A stretch of 64,000 bases of DNA from Cristatella mucedo (Eukaryota; Bryozoa; Phylactolaemata; Cristatellidae), in contig WPIO01000036.1 in assembly GCA_009760855.2 (NCBI GenBank), forward strand, positions 1,755,001-1,819,000. Reading direction: 5' to 3'. Positions within the stretch are counted from its first letter, which is position 1. Every line of letters begins with the position of its first letter. Below are positions 12,701 to 20,989 of the stretch, in pieces. Position numbers and translations under genes: made by a program. Below the pieces are notes generated by a model. The model searched no databases. It was not told the DNA's origin and saw only the letters and a program-made list of their open reading frames with translations.

Positions 12701-13659
12701 CGCCCCCTTCGACTGCCAGCCACCTGCTTCGCCCGACGCCGGCTCGCCCACTCTGCTCCGACGCCTTCTCCATCTCTGCCTCCTCCCCCTGCTCCGACGC
12801 TGCCTCTCCCAAGCTGCTGCCTCTTCATCTTCTGCAGCTGCCGGCTTCCTGCTGCCACCGCGAAGTCCTGCACGATCCACCACTCCCCCACCTCACCGAA
12901 TCCCACAATCCCCCTGTGTGAGCATCTAGTACTGACTTTTTCTTTTCCGTTTCAGCCGAAGTGCCACTGGTTCGGCAGCAGCAGCAGCAGTTGCATCTGC
13001 TGTCTGCTCAGCAGCAGCAGCAACAGCCCGAGCGGCTCGTGTTCATCAGCTACCACTGGGACATGCAGAGCAAGGTCGAGGAGCTTCGGCGGCTGCTCGA
13101 GGGCGCCGGCTTCGTCTGCTGGGCCGACGTGGCGCCAATCGTGACGCTGCCTCGCGGCAGCAGCAGCCTGAGCAGCCGCAGCATGGGCAGCGGAGGCGGC
13201 GGAGGCCTCGTCGGAGGCACCGGTGTTGGCAGCGGCGGTGCCGCCGTGGCAGTTGCAGCCTCGGACGGCGGCGGCGGCATTGACGGCGGCAGCGGCGGCC
13301 GATCGAGCCGCGGCATGCGTCAAGCGGCAGCCGTTCTGTGCTGCATCACCCCCAAGTACCTGCAGAGCGACGGCTGCGCCAAGGACCTGACCCTGGCCGA
13401 GTCACTCCGGAAGCCGCTCGTGCCCGTCATGCTGCGGTACTGTCCGTGGCCGCCAGAGGGTGCCCCGGCCACCGTCCGAAAGATCCTCGCCCGCTGTCAG
13501 ACGCCCGTCGTAGAGCTGTACAACGACAAGCTGTTCAAAGTCAACTTGAGTGCCGTCGTCGACCGAGTGCTCAAGGTGGTCGCGTCAGCCGCGTCGTCGG
13601 CGGCCGCCACCACCGTCGCCAGTGTCAGCGGCAGCGGAGCACCGACGTCGCCCCACTGA
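1332..13659 (+). CDS. Tandem-TIR-domain protein, four visible exons (5' end not found)
   Basis: Exons are 1332-1534, 12005-12233, 12417-12587 and 12956-13659 (TGA stop at 13657). All introns are GT-AG (donors gtgagc, gtgagt, gtgagt), and phases match across every junction, giving 434 residues from codon 1334. Residues 41-143 form a divergent TIR-like module (IYVVYDPSD strand, LLVVLTE strand, then FVFHEI with Glu112 at the usual catalytic-Glu position). Residues 145-200 are a linker. Two glutamine runs follow (208-212, 219-224). Residues 226-369 are a clearer TIR domain: [10 protein letters not shown], then GFVCWADV, then [10 protein letters not shown], then KPLVPVML and WPPEG. A Gly/Ser-rich insert (about 268-320) sits where the BB-loop/helix region should be. 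The usual Glu after Cys341 is Asp344. TIR domains act in innate-immune signalling by assembly or as NAD hydrolases; which applies here is unknown. The upstream exon is missing: an acceptor at 1331 (Ctttctgcggtag) is good, but the in-frame ATGs at 1274 or 1364 could also start translation. Confidence 0.85.
1535..2206 (+). other. Start of the 10.5-kb TIR-gene intron
   Basis: Intronic sequence after the donor at 1535. It opens with a short G-rich tract (1548-1583). I see no gene or transposon in the rest. Confidence 0.6.
2207..2362 (-). mobile_element. SINE-A copy (tRNA-derived)
   Basis: Reverse-complement match to the SINE-A family defined at 14854-15018: a head with a B-box-like GGTTCGAATCC segment, a GGGCGAT...TATCGCC hairpin, then GGCTCTTCTG and a tail GAGGCTGTTAAATCAGC. 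Moderately diverged. Confidence 0.8.
2363..3115. other. Intronic sequence without recognised features
   Basis: I see no coding exon, RNA gene or known repeat family here. Short ORFs of 60-85 codons occur on both strands but lack splice or codon support. Confidence 0.4.
3116..3290 (+). mobile_element. SINE-B copy with TA-repeat tail
   Basis: tRNA-like head (GGTCCAGCGGTTAAGG A box; a GGGCTCGAGCCCC B-box region), then the tail GAAGCGCCTGAATAGAGATT...GGGCGCTATGCAAATG, shared with LINE-X. The tail runs into a (TA)n microsatellite at about 3251-3290, which probably grew from the A/T-rich end. Confidence 0.85.
3407..3440. repeat. Perfect 11-bp hairpin
   Basis: Arms GACGATTCTGA (3407-3417) and TCAGAATCGTC (3430-3440) around a 12-base loop. 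Confidence 0.8.
3556..3623. repeat. CACGTG-bearing repeats followed by a 26-bp perfect palindrome
   Basis: Three near-identical ~15-bp repeats GATCCATCCACGTG (the third degraded) run from 3556 to 3597. They lead straight into a perfect 26-bp palindrome at 3598-3623 centred on AAGCTT. The function is unknown. Confidence 0.75.
3742..3965 (+). mobile_element. LINE-X fragment (C-terminal ORF2 region)
   Basis: Translates in shifted frames to a decayed match of [24 protein letters not shown], then HITP...DLHWLPVKQ-like sequence. No tail is attached. It is an old internal piece inside the TIR-gene intron. Confidence 0.65.
4485..4730. repeat. Degenerate GCCATAAATCGGCCAC minisatellite
   Basis: The phrase GCCATAAA(T/C)CGGC recurs at about 4508, 4556 and 4605, with weaker copies near 4539, 4637 and 4703. 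These units of about 48 bp also share a GATCAAC phrase. No reading frame is conserved through it. Confidence 0.65.
4960..5135. repeat. AT-rich self-complementary tract
   Basis: Mostly ATATT, TAATAT and (AT)n, with many local inverted repeats of ATGATATTAT/ATAATATCAT. It is likely to form cruciforms or mislead assembly. The flanks 3966-4484 and 5136-5835 show nothing recognisable. Confidence 0.7.
5836..6118 (+). mobile_element. LINE-X 3' end (UTR and tail)
   Basis: Matches the LINE-X 3' UTR (GTGTTCATACATGCCGACACT, TGACCCTGTGCATRTCA, ACCACTAACYATTCGATC) and ends in the tail hairpin CCTAGGAAGAGATTAAGTTC followed by (ATT)n. Confidence 0.8.
6455..6640. repeat. Degenerate telomere-like (T2-5AGGG) tract
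   Basis: About 185 bp of TTTAGGG, TTTTAGGG and TTTTTAGGG variants with scattered substitutions. The TTTAGGG form is typical of plants; animals usually have TTAGGG. The irregular spacing argues for an interstitial, decayed tract, not a live telomere. A weaker relative lies at about 10296-10420. Confidence 0.8.
7009..7110. repeat. (TA)n microsatellite
   Basis: About 100 bp of nearly pure TA, interrupted once near 7025-7040. Confidence 0.95.
7531..7661 (+). mobile_element. SINE-A copy, 5'-truncated
   Basis: Starts within the head at a GAGGTAAGGTGCTCG phrase and runs through TTCGAATCC, a CTGCAAGCGG arm and GGCTCTTCTGTCGCTAC to AATGAGGCTGTTAAA. Confidence 0.75.
7700..7840 (+). mobile_element. 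SINE-A copy
   Basis: Head with GTGCTCGCTCTTCGCGA and GGGTTCGAATCCTGC, then GGGCGATCCTTTATCGC and CTGCAAGCGGCGGTGAT, ending GATGCTGTTAAATCAGC. Confidence 0.8.
7853..7992. repeat. Inverted duplicate, left copy
   Basis: This 140-bp block (SINE-A end plus 70 bp of flank) recurs in reverse orientation at 9747-9886 with, by eye, one mismatch in 140. It includes non-SINE flanking sequence, so it is a segmental copy and not two SINE insertions. Confidence 0.9.
7923..8088 (-). mobile_element. SINE-A copy, near full length
   Basis: Reads in reverse from GTGAGCCGCGATAGCACAC through the A box (AGGTAAGGCGG), GGTTCGAATCC and GGGCGATCC to GAGGCTGTTGAACCAGC. It is one of the best-preserved copies. Confidence 0.85.
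8089..9660. other. GC-rich intronic stretch, no gene recognised
   Basis: Moderately CpG-rich, with homopolymer C or G runs near 8370, 9465, 9600 and 9636. ORFs of 90 codons overlap on both strands without splice or domain support. An AAGATGGCGCC motif, YY1-like, sits at about 8263. Confidence 0.45.
9683..9955. repeat. (TA)n arrays flanking the right inverted duplicate
   Basis: TA arrays occupy 9683-9746 and 9885-9955. Between them is the 140-bp block 9747-9886, the reverse-complement copy of 7853-7992. The junctions to TA repeat are abrupt on both sides. Confidence 0.9.
10421..10556 (-). mobile_element. SINE-B copy
   Basis: Reverse-complement of the family: tail with TATATAGCGCCCCAAGAGAA...CTATTCAGGCGCTTCAC, then GGGGCTCGAGCCCC, then CTTAACCGCTGGACCAAACC. 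Confidence 0.85.
10557..11540. other. Intronic stretch with GT/G microsatellite
   Basis: A (GT)n run followed by a G run lies at about 11203-11248. The remainder is unremarkable. A 146-codon minus-strand frame crosses it but has no recognisable domain or splice support. Confidence 0.45.
11541..11620. promoter_or_regulatory. Array of five CACGTG E-boxes
   Basis: CACGTG starts at 11544, 11561, 11577, 11594 and 11611, spacings 17, 16, 17 and 17 bp, each in the unit CGAGCACGTGACCCC(G/C)T. CACGTGAC is the core bound by bHLH-type factors (USF, MITF/TFEB, MYC, CLOCK families). It lies about 390 bp upstream of the second visible TIR exon, so an intronic enhancer or alternative promoter is possible. 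It could also be a chance minisatellite. Confidence 0.6.
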
Positions 13660-14853
13660 CCGGACAGTTGGCTCGCGAACGCAGTGCAATCACAGTGCCC
13701 TTTCAGTACCGCGGCTCGCGAGCGTCTGCCGCTGTTCGAGGAGCGGTGCGACTGCCGCCGAGCGTCTGCTTCGGAAGCTGTTGGAAGCTTGCTGCTGCTG
13801 ACTGTGAAGGCAGCGACCTTTGCAACAGCAGCAGCAGCAGCGACACAGCGTACAGCGGTGGCAGCAGCCGCGAGCTGCGACCAGCACGGCTGCTGCCGAA
13901 GTTCTTACTCGAGCTCCTACTCTTTTCGCTGCACAACGGATGTAGAGCGCGAGCGCCGTGCGCTAGGATCAGCGAGAAATGGCCGCAGCATCTGCTTCCG
14001 GCAGTGTACATGTCCACTTTGTGCGGCAGCTCCTCGATTCGTCAAGTCTCATTCATTCGTCTCACTGCAACGGCCTCGGAGCCACGTCCGACGCAGACAC
14101 ATTCTAACCGCCCGGTTCTTTTTTTTTTCGTTGAACGAGGTTGTTTTATGTTTTGTTTTGCATCCGCGCAAATGTAGCGGCCAGCCGAGTTCTCTACTTT
14201 CACGCAGAAGGCGACGAACGAACGAAGCGATCGCATTTTCGCTACCTGGGTGACATGACACTTAACTATTACGCGACTTTTCTAATGCCCTCTCCCCTTG
14301 ATCGGAAGCTGAAAAAGTCCAGCCTTCAGTAACCGGCCGTTCAAATTCGGAAGGCCCGAAGCGTCGACTAGCTGGCATCGTGGCACACGCTAGTTCCGGA
14401 TGCACCGCCGGCACGCTCGGCAACGGACGGCTTTCGATGGCTGCGCTACGGGGTCGCAGGAGAAGAAGAGAAAAAGCCGAAACCGCCTCGCTGTGGGCAA
14501 CGAAGCTCTCGCCGTCGTGAATATACGCCTATCAAACGCCGAGCAGCTGGCGCTCGCTCTGACCGCCGGCTGCTCTTCGCGAGCCGCCGTGCGGAGCCGA
14601 CGGAAGTGGTCCAACTCTATGGCTCTGCAGCCCCAGGGCCGATTCTAGCGGAGCTGGCGCTAGCGAGAAGTAGACGCAGGCGTCGGCGGGTGTGTGCAGA
14701 CGACGCCATTTAATATAGCCAGCGCCTAAGCGGTAAGTCCGCGAGCGTTCGACGCAGGCTCCTTTTACTTCCAGCCATTAGTGGTCTTTCAGCTCCACGA
14801 AAGCCGCCGGGCAACCGCTCGTCAGTAAGGTGTCGCATCGCTGTCTCGATGAT
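13660..14853 (+). other. Downstream region / probable 3' UTR of the TIR gene
   Basis: GC-rich sequence with (CAG)n-like patches near 13825-13870. I found no AATAAA or ATTAAA within it, so the 3' end of the transcript is not placed. Long ORFs here are out-of-frame readings of GC-rich sequence. Confidence 0.45.
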
Positions 14854-15018
14854 GAGCCGTGACGGCACACTGGGTAAGGCGGTGGCTTTCACGACCTCTG
14901 TCCCGAGGTCGTGGGATCGATTCCTGCGGTGGGCGATTCTTTATCGCCACTGCAAGCGGTGGTGATAGCCATGAAGGCTCTTCTGTCGCTATACAAAAAG
15001 AGGCTGTTTAATCGGCTA
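14854..15018 (+). mobile_element. SINE-A copy, reference copy
   Basis: The clearest forward copy. GAGCCGTGACGGCACACTGG and GGTAAGGCGG (A-box side) are followed by GAGGTCGTGGGATCGATTCC (B-box side). The hairpin GGGCGATTCTTTATCGCC and the CTGCAAGCGGTGGTGATAGC / GGCTCTTCTGTCGCTATAC body follow, then the tail AAGAGGCTGTTTAATC. It cannot fold as a full tRNA, so it is a tRNA-derived SINE and not a tRNA gene. Confidence 0.85.
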
Positions 15019-15167
15019 TAATTTATTATTTGTTATTATGTAAATGCTCGAATAGCAGCAGCGCCAAAGTTCTGGCCCTCGAGATTCCTAGTTATTCGCA
15101 ATTAATCTTAATTCACAAGTCATTAATGGACTCTCGCTGCAAACGCGGTCCGGGTCCGATTATCTTC

Positions 15168-15284
15168 GGCCCGAGCTACTGGCCCGAGCTACTGGCCCGA
15201 GCTACTGGCCCGAGCCACTGGCCCGAGCTACTGGCCCGAGCTACTGGCCCGAGCTACTGGCTCGAGCTACTGGCCCGAGCTACT
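15168..15284. repeat. 13-bp tandem repeat (GGCCCGAGCTACT)x9
   Basis: Nine head-to-tail 13-bp units, with one C for T change in unit 4 and one T for C change in unit 8. A period of 13 is not a multiple of 3, so the protein reading repeats only every 39 bp and is not a designed coding repeat. Confidence 0.95.
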
Positions 15285-15296
15285 CTGCGTCTTAGC

Positions 15297-15433
15297 CTCG
15301 CAGGCAGGTAAGGTGCTCGCTCTTCACGACCCACCCAGGTCGCGAACAGCGAGTCCTGCAGTTGGCGACTCTGTATCGCCAGCTGCAAGCGGCGGCGACC
15401 GCCTTTTCAGGCTCTTCCGCCGCTACGAGTAGC
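15297..15433 (+). mobile_element. SINE-A copy, diverged
   Basis: Begins at CAGGTAAGGTGCTCGCTCTT and includes CCTGCAGTTGGCGACTC, CAGCTGCAAGCGGCGGCGA and GGCTCTTCCGCCGCTACGA. It directly abuts the 13-bp repeat. Confidence 0.7.
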
Positions 15434-15467
15434 TCGCTGCCCGTGCCGGCCGTCAAAGCAATTCTGT

Positions 15468-15505
15468 CGCGGCAAGATGGCGCTGCGGTGCGCCATCTTG
15501 CCGCG
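15468..15505. repeat. Perfect 16-bp hairpin with YY1-like arms
   Basis: Arms CGCGGCAAGATGGCGC (15468-15483) and its exact reverse complement (15490-15505) around a 6-base loop. The CAAGATGGCG core resembles the YY1 consensus, presented in both orientations. Confidence 0.8.
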
Positions 15506-16084
15506 TGACCGCCGCACTGTGTCCACGCGATCGACGTACAGGAAGCCAGGAAGCTTACCGAAAGTGACCCGCGGTGGAAGGTCGGAGGGGAAGTGATCTC
15601 CTCGCTCGAGATGGAGGCGGTTTGCATGGCGCCGCAGCCAGCTCAGCGGGACACGCTGGGCCGCCGCCGCCGCTCATGGGGGCGAGGCTCGCTCCCTGGA
15701 GGAGGGACCCTGAAAGGAGCGCCGCCCTTTCCAAGTGCTGTAGCGGAAGTACGAGCTCGAGCCCCGTAGGCCGGCCGAGCTGCACGACCGTAAATGAGGC
15801 TTTTAGAATCAGCTCACCTCGATATTCTCTGGACGCGGCCGCTTAGCCAGCCACGCGCACGGAGCTTAGGGCATAGCCTGGATTTTGGTAGGGAGGCGGT
15901 ACGTCGACCTCGAGGGACACGGCTCAAAGTCATCAATGACGCTAAAATCTGCTCGGAATAGCTCTTTAGCATCTCTCTAAAGTGTCGCTTTTTAAAAATT
16001 CTCATCTTTCTTTTTTACCTCTCTCTTTAGTGCGAGCCAAACTGTGAATTGACTGCGGCGAAACCAGTAAAAAGAAAAAATCCT

Positions 16085-16248
16085 AGCTGATTAAACAGCC
16101 TCTTTTTGTATAGCGACAGAAGAGCCTTTACGGCTATCACCACCGCTTGCAGTGGCGATAAAGGATCGCCCACCACAGGAATCGAACCCACGACCTCGGG
16201 ACCGAGGTCGTAAAAGCAAGCGCCTTACCTAGTGTGCCATCACGGCTA
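16085..16248 (-). mobile_element. SINE-A copy, near full length
   Basis: Reverse reading GCCGTGATGGCACACTAGG, AAGGCG, GGTCGTGGGTTCGATTCC, GGGCGATCC, GGCTCTTCTGTCGC, AGAGGCTGTTTAATCAGC. Good conservation suggests relatively recent insertion. Confidence 0.85.
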
Positions 16249-17535
16249 ACTCCGTTGCGACGGTGAGCCGGACAGAAGGTGAAGGCCACTGCGTCGTACC
16301 GAGGAGAAAGAAACACGTACCTCTATTTGGTGAGCTCGGAGCAGCGTCTAGCCGAAGGTGTGCTGCTTCGAATAGGTGTCTGTATATCTGTCTATACAAA
16401 CTCCCTATTCGGCAACTTTAAAAATGTGATCCCTCCTTAAATTTCGCCAACGAAAGCCGCCTTACAATATGCAGGTTGAGGCAGCTTTTCTGGACTCATC
16501 TAAAAGCCCCAATCTAATTTTCGCCCGACAAGAGTGGTATCGTTACAGAATGCCGTATGCCGGTAGAGAGGCGTGACTTTTTCGGAGAGGGTGTGTGTGG
16601 GTGGGTGGGTGGGTTGGTGAGGGTTCATCTGGCTACGTATCTGACTACGTATACATCATTCGTTGTGCATCGCCGAGACTCTGCGAAACAGCATGGCGGA
16701 GAGAGGCGACTGAACCTTCGCATTCTCAAGCGACTTTCTTAGGCTAGGAGCCGCAAATTGTCGCTCGTTCTGCACCGTACAGGAATGAATGAAAAATGTT
16801 GTATTCTCGCCTCCCGACAGCGAGTGGTACTAGCGTTTCCTGTGCGTTGCATAATTATCTTCCGAAAATCGGAGCTGTTATGAGCATCTTATACTAAAAC
16901 GTGTTGTATGCTCATCTTCGCGAGCCTGGTGCGATGCTCGGCCGCAACAGAAGCGTTCGCATTAAAAGCGACGCCGCCCGTAAAACCTGGCTAGCCTCCC
17001 TTGCGCAAAGCCTCCCTTCCTAGCTCTTCTATTCTTAAATCAGACGCGCCCTTTTCCGGACGTAGCGTAGATTCGGCGCGCCACAGGAGCGCCGATATGA
17101 TTACTCTCTAGTCTGTCTGAAAAAGTGCATTCTACTTTAAATGAATATAAATGAATAGAATAAATATATAATTGAATATTGAAACATGTAATTGAATTAT
17201 ATAATTTAATAATAATTAAATAAATGAATTATATATATATATATATATATATATACTTTGGGTAAATCTGCTTTTATGTCTGATTTTTGGCAGCTAAGCA
17301 CCGGCGCTTGGATGAGCCTCTGCAGAAGCCCTACAAAAAGTAACTGCACTCCATCTGGAGAGGTTGGGGCTGCTTCTCGTATTATTGTAACGGATCCACT
17401 CTCCCTATGCCCTTTTTATTGAATACATTGGAGTGAGAGTTGACTGAGCAATGCGCATGCGCAGTGCGCATGGGTATCCCGCCCCGGATGCGGGAGGAAG
17501 GCGAAAATGCCCAAGCAATGCGACGGGTCTCTGCT
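16249..17535. other. No gene or transposon recognised
   Basis: Mixed sequence with an AT-rich patch (about 17140-17260) and a pure (TA)n at 17232-17257. Nothing codes convincingly. Confidence 0.4.
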
Positions 17536-17624
<89 letters not shown>

Positions 17625-17638
17625 CAGAGAGACAGAGA
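17536..17638. repeat. (GA)n / (GACAGA)n microsatellite
   Basis: About 70 bp of pure GA followed by GACAGA hexamers. It generates long Arg-Glu and Ser-Leu ORFs on both strands that are not genes. Confidence 0.95.
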
Positions 17639-17891
17639 CTGAGGTTTCTGAGGCGTTTTTCCACACGTTATTATTATTATTTTATATTCCCCAATGGCTT
17701 TCTGCTGGAACCTTCTGCTGTCTCTAGGGCACAAGAGGCGTCCCGTGGGGCTCTCGTATGGCGCTGCCGAGTGCTCTGGCGCTATTGCGACCGGCTTCGA
17801 AACTGAAGCGGCACGCTGAATTCCAAGGAAGCAAGCCGTTGCAGGGTGTACGAATTCATTGATAAGAACTAAGCATTAGAACGCGTAAACC

Positions 17892-18034
17892 AGCGCCTAA
17901 AGTGCTCGCATTTCACGACCCAGCTCGTGGGTGTGAGTCCTTCGGTGGGCAATTCTGTAATGCCGCAGCAAATCGGAATGATAGCCGCTAAGGCTCCTCT
18001 GCCGCCGTGTAAATGAGGCTGTTAGGATAAGCTG
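17892..18034 (+). mobile_element. SINE-A copy, diverged
   Basis: AAAGTGCTCGCATTTCACGA, GGGTGTGAGTCCTTCGGTGG, GGCTCCTCTGCCGCCG and AAATGAGGCTGTTAGG align with the family in order. Confidence 0.7.
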
Positions 18035-18218
18035 AAACTCAGCACTTCTGCTGAGCGTAGCGTTTGAAAATCACGCCACTGCACGAGTGGTTACGATGGC
18101 TAGAGCCATAGGAACGGTCACGGAAGTCAATGCTGCACCATCTTGCCGTACGACGGAAGTTCGCCATCGTGCCACCTAACGGACGGACTTTTTTCGCTTT
18201 AATTAGTACAGGTATTTA

Positions 18219-18386
18219 GGATTAATTGGATAGCGCCTAATAAAATTCATCTCTATTCAGGCGTTTCACATATCCCACAGGGATCGAGCCCCTCCCCCCC
18301 CCCCGACCTCGGCCATTAAATACATTCACCTTGACCTTGGTCCGCGCGACTAGCGCCTTCGTCGCTCGGCCAAACTAGTTCGGCAA
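18219..18386 (-). mobile_element. SINE-B copy with C-run insertion
   Basis: Reverse-complement SINE-B: ATAGCGCCTAATAAAATTCA, TCTATTCAGGCGTTTCAC, ATCGAGCCCC, then a 10-base C run, then the head with GGCCAAACTAGTTCGGC. Confidence 0.75.
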
Positions 18387-18484
18387 AAATGGCAAGAGCT
18401 TACGGATGCTGGTTGAGCATGGTGACTATAACGCCACTCAAACAGCCACCCGCTCCCCAAACGATGAGACGGCGTGAAAAGGCT

Positions 18485-18640
<156 letters not shown>

Positions 18641-19891
18641 AAATTCATTCTCCCTCTCGGCTTGCTGGGGGCGCGTACAGCCCAGGCGACCTGGGGCGAC
18701 CCGCACGATGCTCGCCAGCAACGCCACCGCAGCCGCGGCAGGCGCAGCTGTTACACGTCTTCCCGGAACTCATTTGTCCGGGTTCGGGAAATGTCGAGAT
18801 ATTTTCCAGCATCGAGAGACCCCTATGACCCTTACTCGCCCCCGCGAGATTGTATCCATTGGACTCAAAGTCATCCGTGTGGGAAGGTGACCGGGCGCTG
18901 GTCCCCTAACCTAACCGTGACCCAAACGTTGACTCGTTTGGCATTTCGAAACTCGGCGGCTCGGTTACTGGGTCAACTTTCGCTCGCATCCAATTAGCGC
19001 CCTACGGACTAGTGTGCGGGTGGCATCGTGCCGACTCGATAGCGCATCGCCGTGCGCCCCGTGTACCCCATCCATGCTGGATCGGCTCTGCCCTAAACGG
19101 TGGAGCCGGCGGCGCAGCTACGGCGCCAGCTTTGCTGCGAAAGTTCGTAGCTGCCCCGAACGAAGTCTTTCTTGCCACCACGAAACTGATGTAGCCGATG
19201 CAGAATCTGGTGGCCGCGTGACCAGCTGTCGGAGGAGCAGCTGCTCGAGGGGGGGGGGGGGGGGGGGGGGCAGGTTCGCGTCGCAGGCTCGCGTCGCAGG
19301 TGCAGCCCCAGAGCAGGCGCTAGATATGCAGTCGCTGGCACACCGAAACAGTAATCGGTATAGTGGTCCGATGCTGATGATGATTCACTACAAACGTCTT
19401 CGCTAGAACGTTTATGTTCCATCATTTTTGCGAGTAGCGGACTCGAAAGGCAAAATCAGCCTCGGGTGCCAGTCGAGACCAACTTGAACGGTCTCTGCGA
19501 GACAAATTGCACAAATGACAAGATGAGATTCCTAGAACTGATCGCATGCGAACACCAAATGGCAGCACCCGAGGCGGCAGTAACGTTATGTTATGGCCTT
19601 TTAACTACCGGCTTCAGCATCGAGTCGGAGCGCGAAGAATGCATCCATCAATGCATCGGTGGACTCGAGCGCAGGCTCACCTGCCTGCAAGAAGTAAAAG
19701 TCCGGCGCGAGGTGCTGTTCAGAGCGCCGGATGTGCTCGATGAAGACGAATGCCGAGAATGTCGCAGAAACGCTGGACGACCACGACCACGATCATTATA
19801 GACGAGCACATCCGCTCTAAAATAGTTGTAGAATGTTGAAATTCTCTCCGTGGCAGCCGAGCGTTTCTGTCTCCTTGCAGAGTCTTCCTAA

Positions 19892-19947
<56 letters not shown>

Positions 19948-20613
19948 GTGCCATTTCACCATTTCACCCTGCCATCGTGTCTCCTTGTTAGCTTGCTGCG
20001 TGCTTCTCACTTTTCCTTTCTGCAGTTCTGCCCGAGAGGAAGTCTGCGTTCGTCTACATTGCTTGCGGTGCCGAAGCCTCTTTCAGGTTTCGAGTGCTCC
20101 GTGCGAAACTTTCTTGCGTCACACTCGTTTAGTCATTGTGGCTTTGTGGAGTTGACTCGTGGAGGGGACTCGAACGCACCGCCTGGGGTCACGGAGTTCG
20201 AGCACCTTAACCCTCGGCTAATACTAGGGGCTAAGCATAGGGGAGCATATTCTTAAGTAAATGAGAGGGACCGGTTTATATCAGCAGCAGCAGCCGAAGG
20301 GCACATTTCTCCGAAACCACAGAGTAACTGAATCACCAATATTTGGGCTAGTTATGCCGCCTAACCTTGAGATAGCAGCTTAGACAGTTCTGATTCATTA
20401 GAATTTAGAAACCGTCAAGAATTGCTAAGCTATCAGAATCTGGCTGATACCGAATTCCAATGCTTTGCTATTCAGCCGACTATTGCGGCTGAATATTACT
20501 GGCTGCTGATAGCTGTAGATGAAATGGCTCGGTGGGCAAATTAAGACAAATTTAAAAGAAATGCAAAGATCGGTAGTTTTGGTTTAGCTGGCAGAGACAA
20601 GGGGCGGCGGCGG

Positions 20614-20648
<35 letters not shown>

Positions 20649-20727
20649 TCAGCAGCAGCAGCAGACCAAGATCAAGGATGGCAGACTAAGCAGGTCATGG
20701 CTATCCTGGTAGCAGAGTTCTTAGGTG
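18641..20727. other. Gene-poor stretch with CTG and G-run microsatellites
   Basis: A G run lies at about 19250-19270, an 18-copy (CTG)n at 19891-19946 and a (CAG)n patch at 20617-20665. A 111-codon plus-strand frame (19466-19801) is charged and Cys-containing but matches no family I recognise. A tRNA-like B-box patch (minus strand, about 20160-20225) may be an old SINE. Confidence 0.5.
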
Positions 20728-20876
20728 TCTTAGATCAGCGGTAAAATGCTCCCACTTCACACCCTAGGTCGTGGGTTCAAAACAGGCAGAAGGCAATTCA
20801 ATACTATCCACTGCGAGTGGCAGCGATAGCTGCTTAGGTCCGTGCGTCGTTGCATAAATGAGAACGCTAAATCTGC
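20728..20876 (+). mobile_element. SINE-A copy, old
   Basis: Head GGTAAAATGCTCCCACTTCA and TAGGTCGTGGGTTCAAAAC, body GCGAGTGGCAGCGATAGCTG, tail AAATGAGAACGCTAAATC. About a quarter of positions differ from the reference by eye. Confidence 0.65.
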
Positions 20877-20989
20877 CTGCCTCGGCGTTGCACTTTTAGC
20901 TGCTGCGTCAGTTCGTTTTCCGAGCAGGCACACGCAGAAGCTGCTCTGCCTGCACCGAAGAGCTGCCAAAGGTCACGCCCGTTCGGGGT

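Noticed and set aside
11642..13144. 500-codon plus-strand ORF
   Set aside because: It reads through two introns and contains the true exons 12005-12233 and 12417-12587 in frame. The intervening parts are Ser/Leu-rich junk flanked by clear GT-AG sites. In the last exon it is in the wrong frame.
14854..15018. Possible tRNA gene
   Set aside because: Has A- and B-box-like phrases but no closed acceptor stem or anticodon arm; present in many dispersed diverged copies, so it is a SINE.
15168..15284. CRISPR-like repeat array
   Set aside because: The repeats are contiguous with no spacers, in a eukaryotic context.
19466..19801. 111-codon ORF with Cys and charged residues
   Set aside because: Looks somewhat protein-like, but I recognise no family and found no flanking splice sites; not enough for a gene call.
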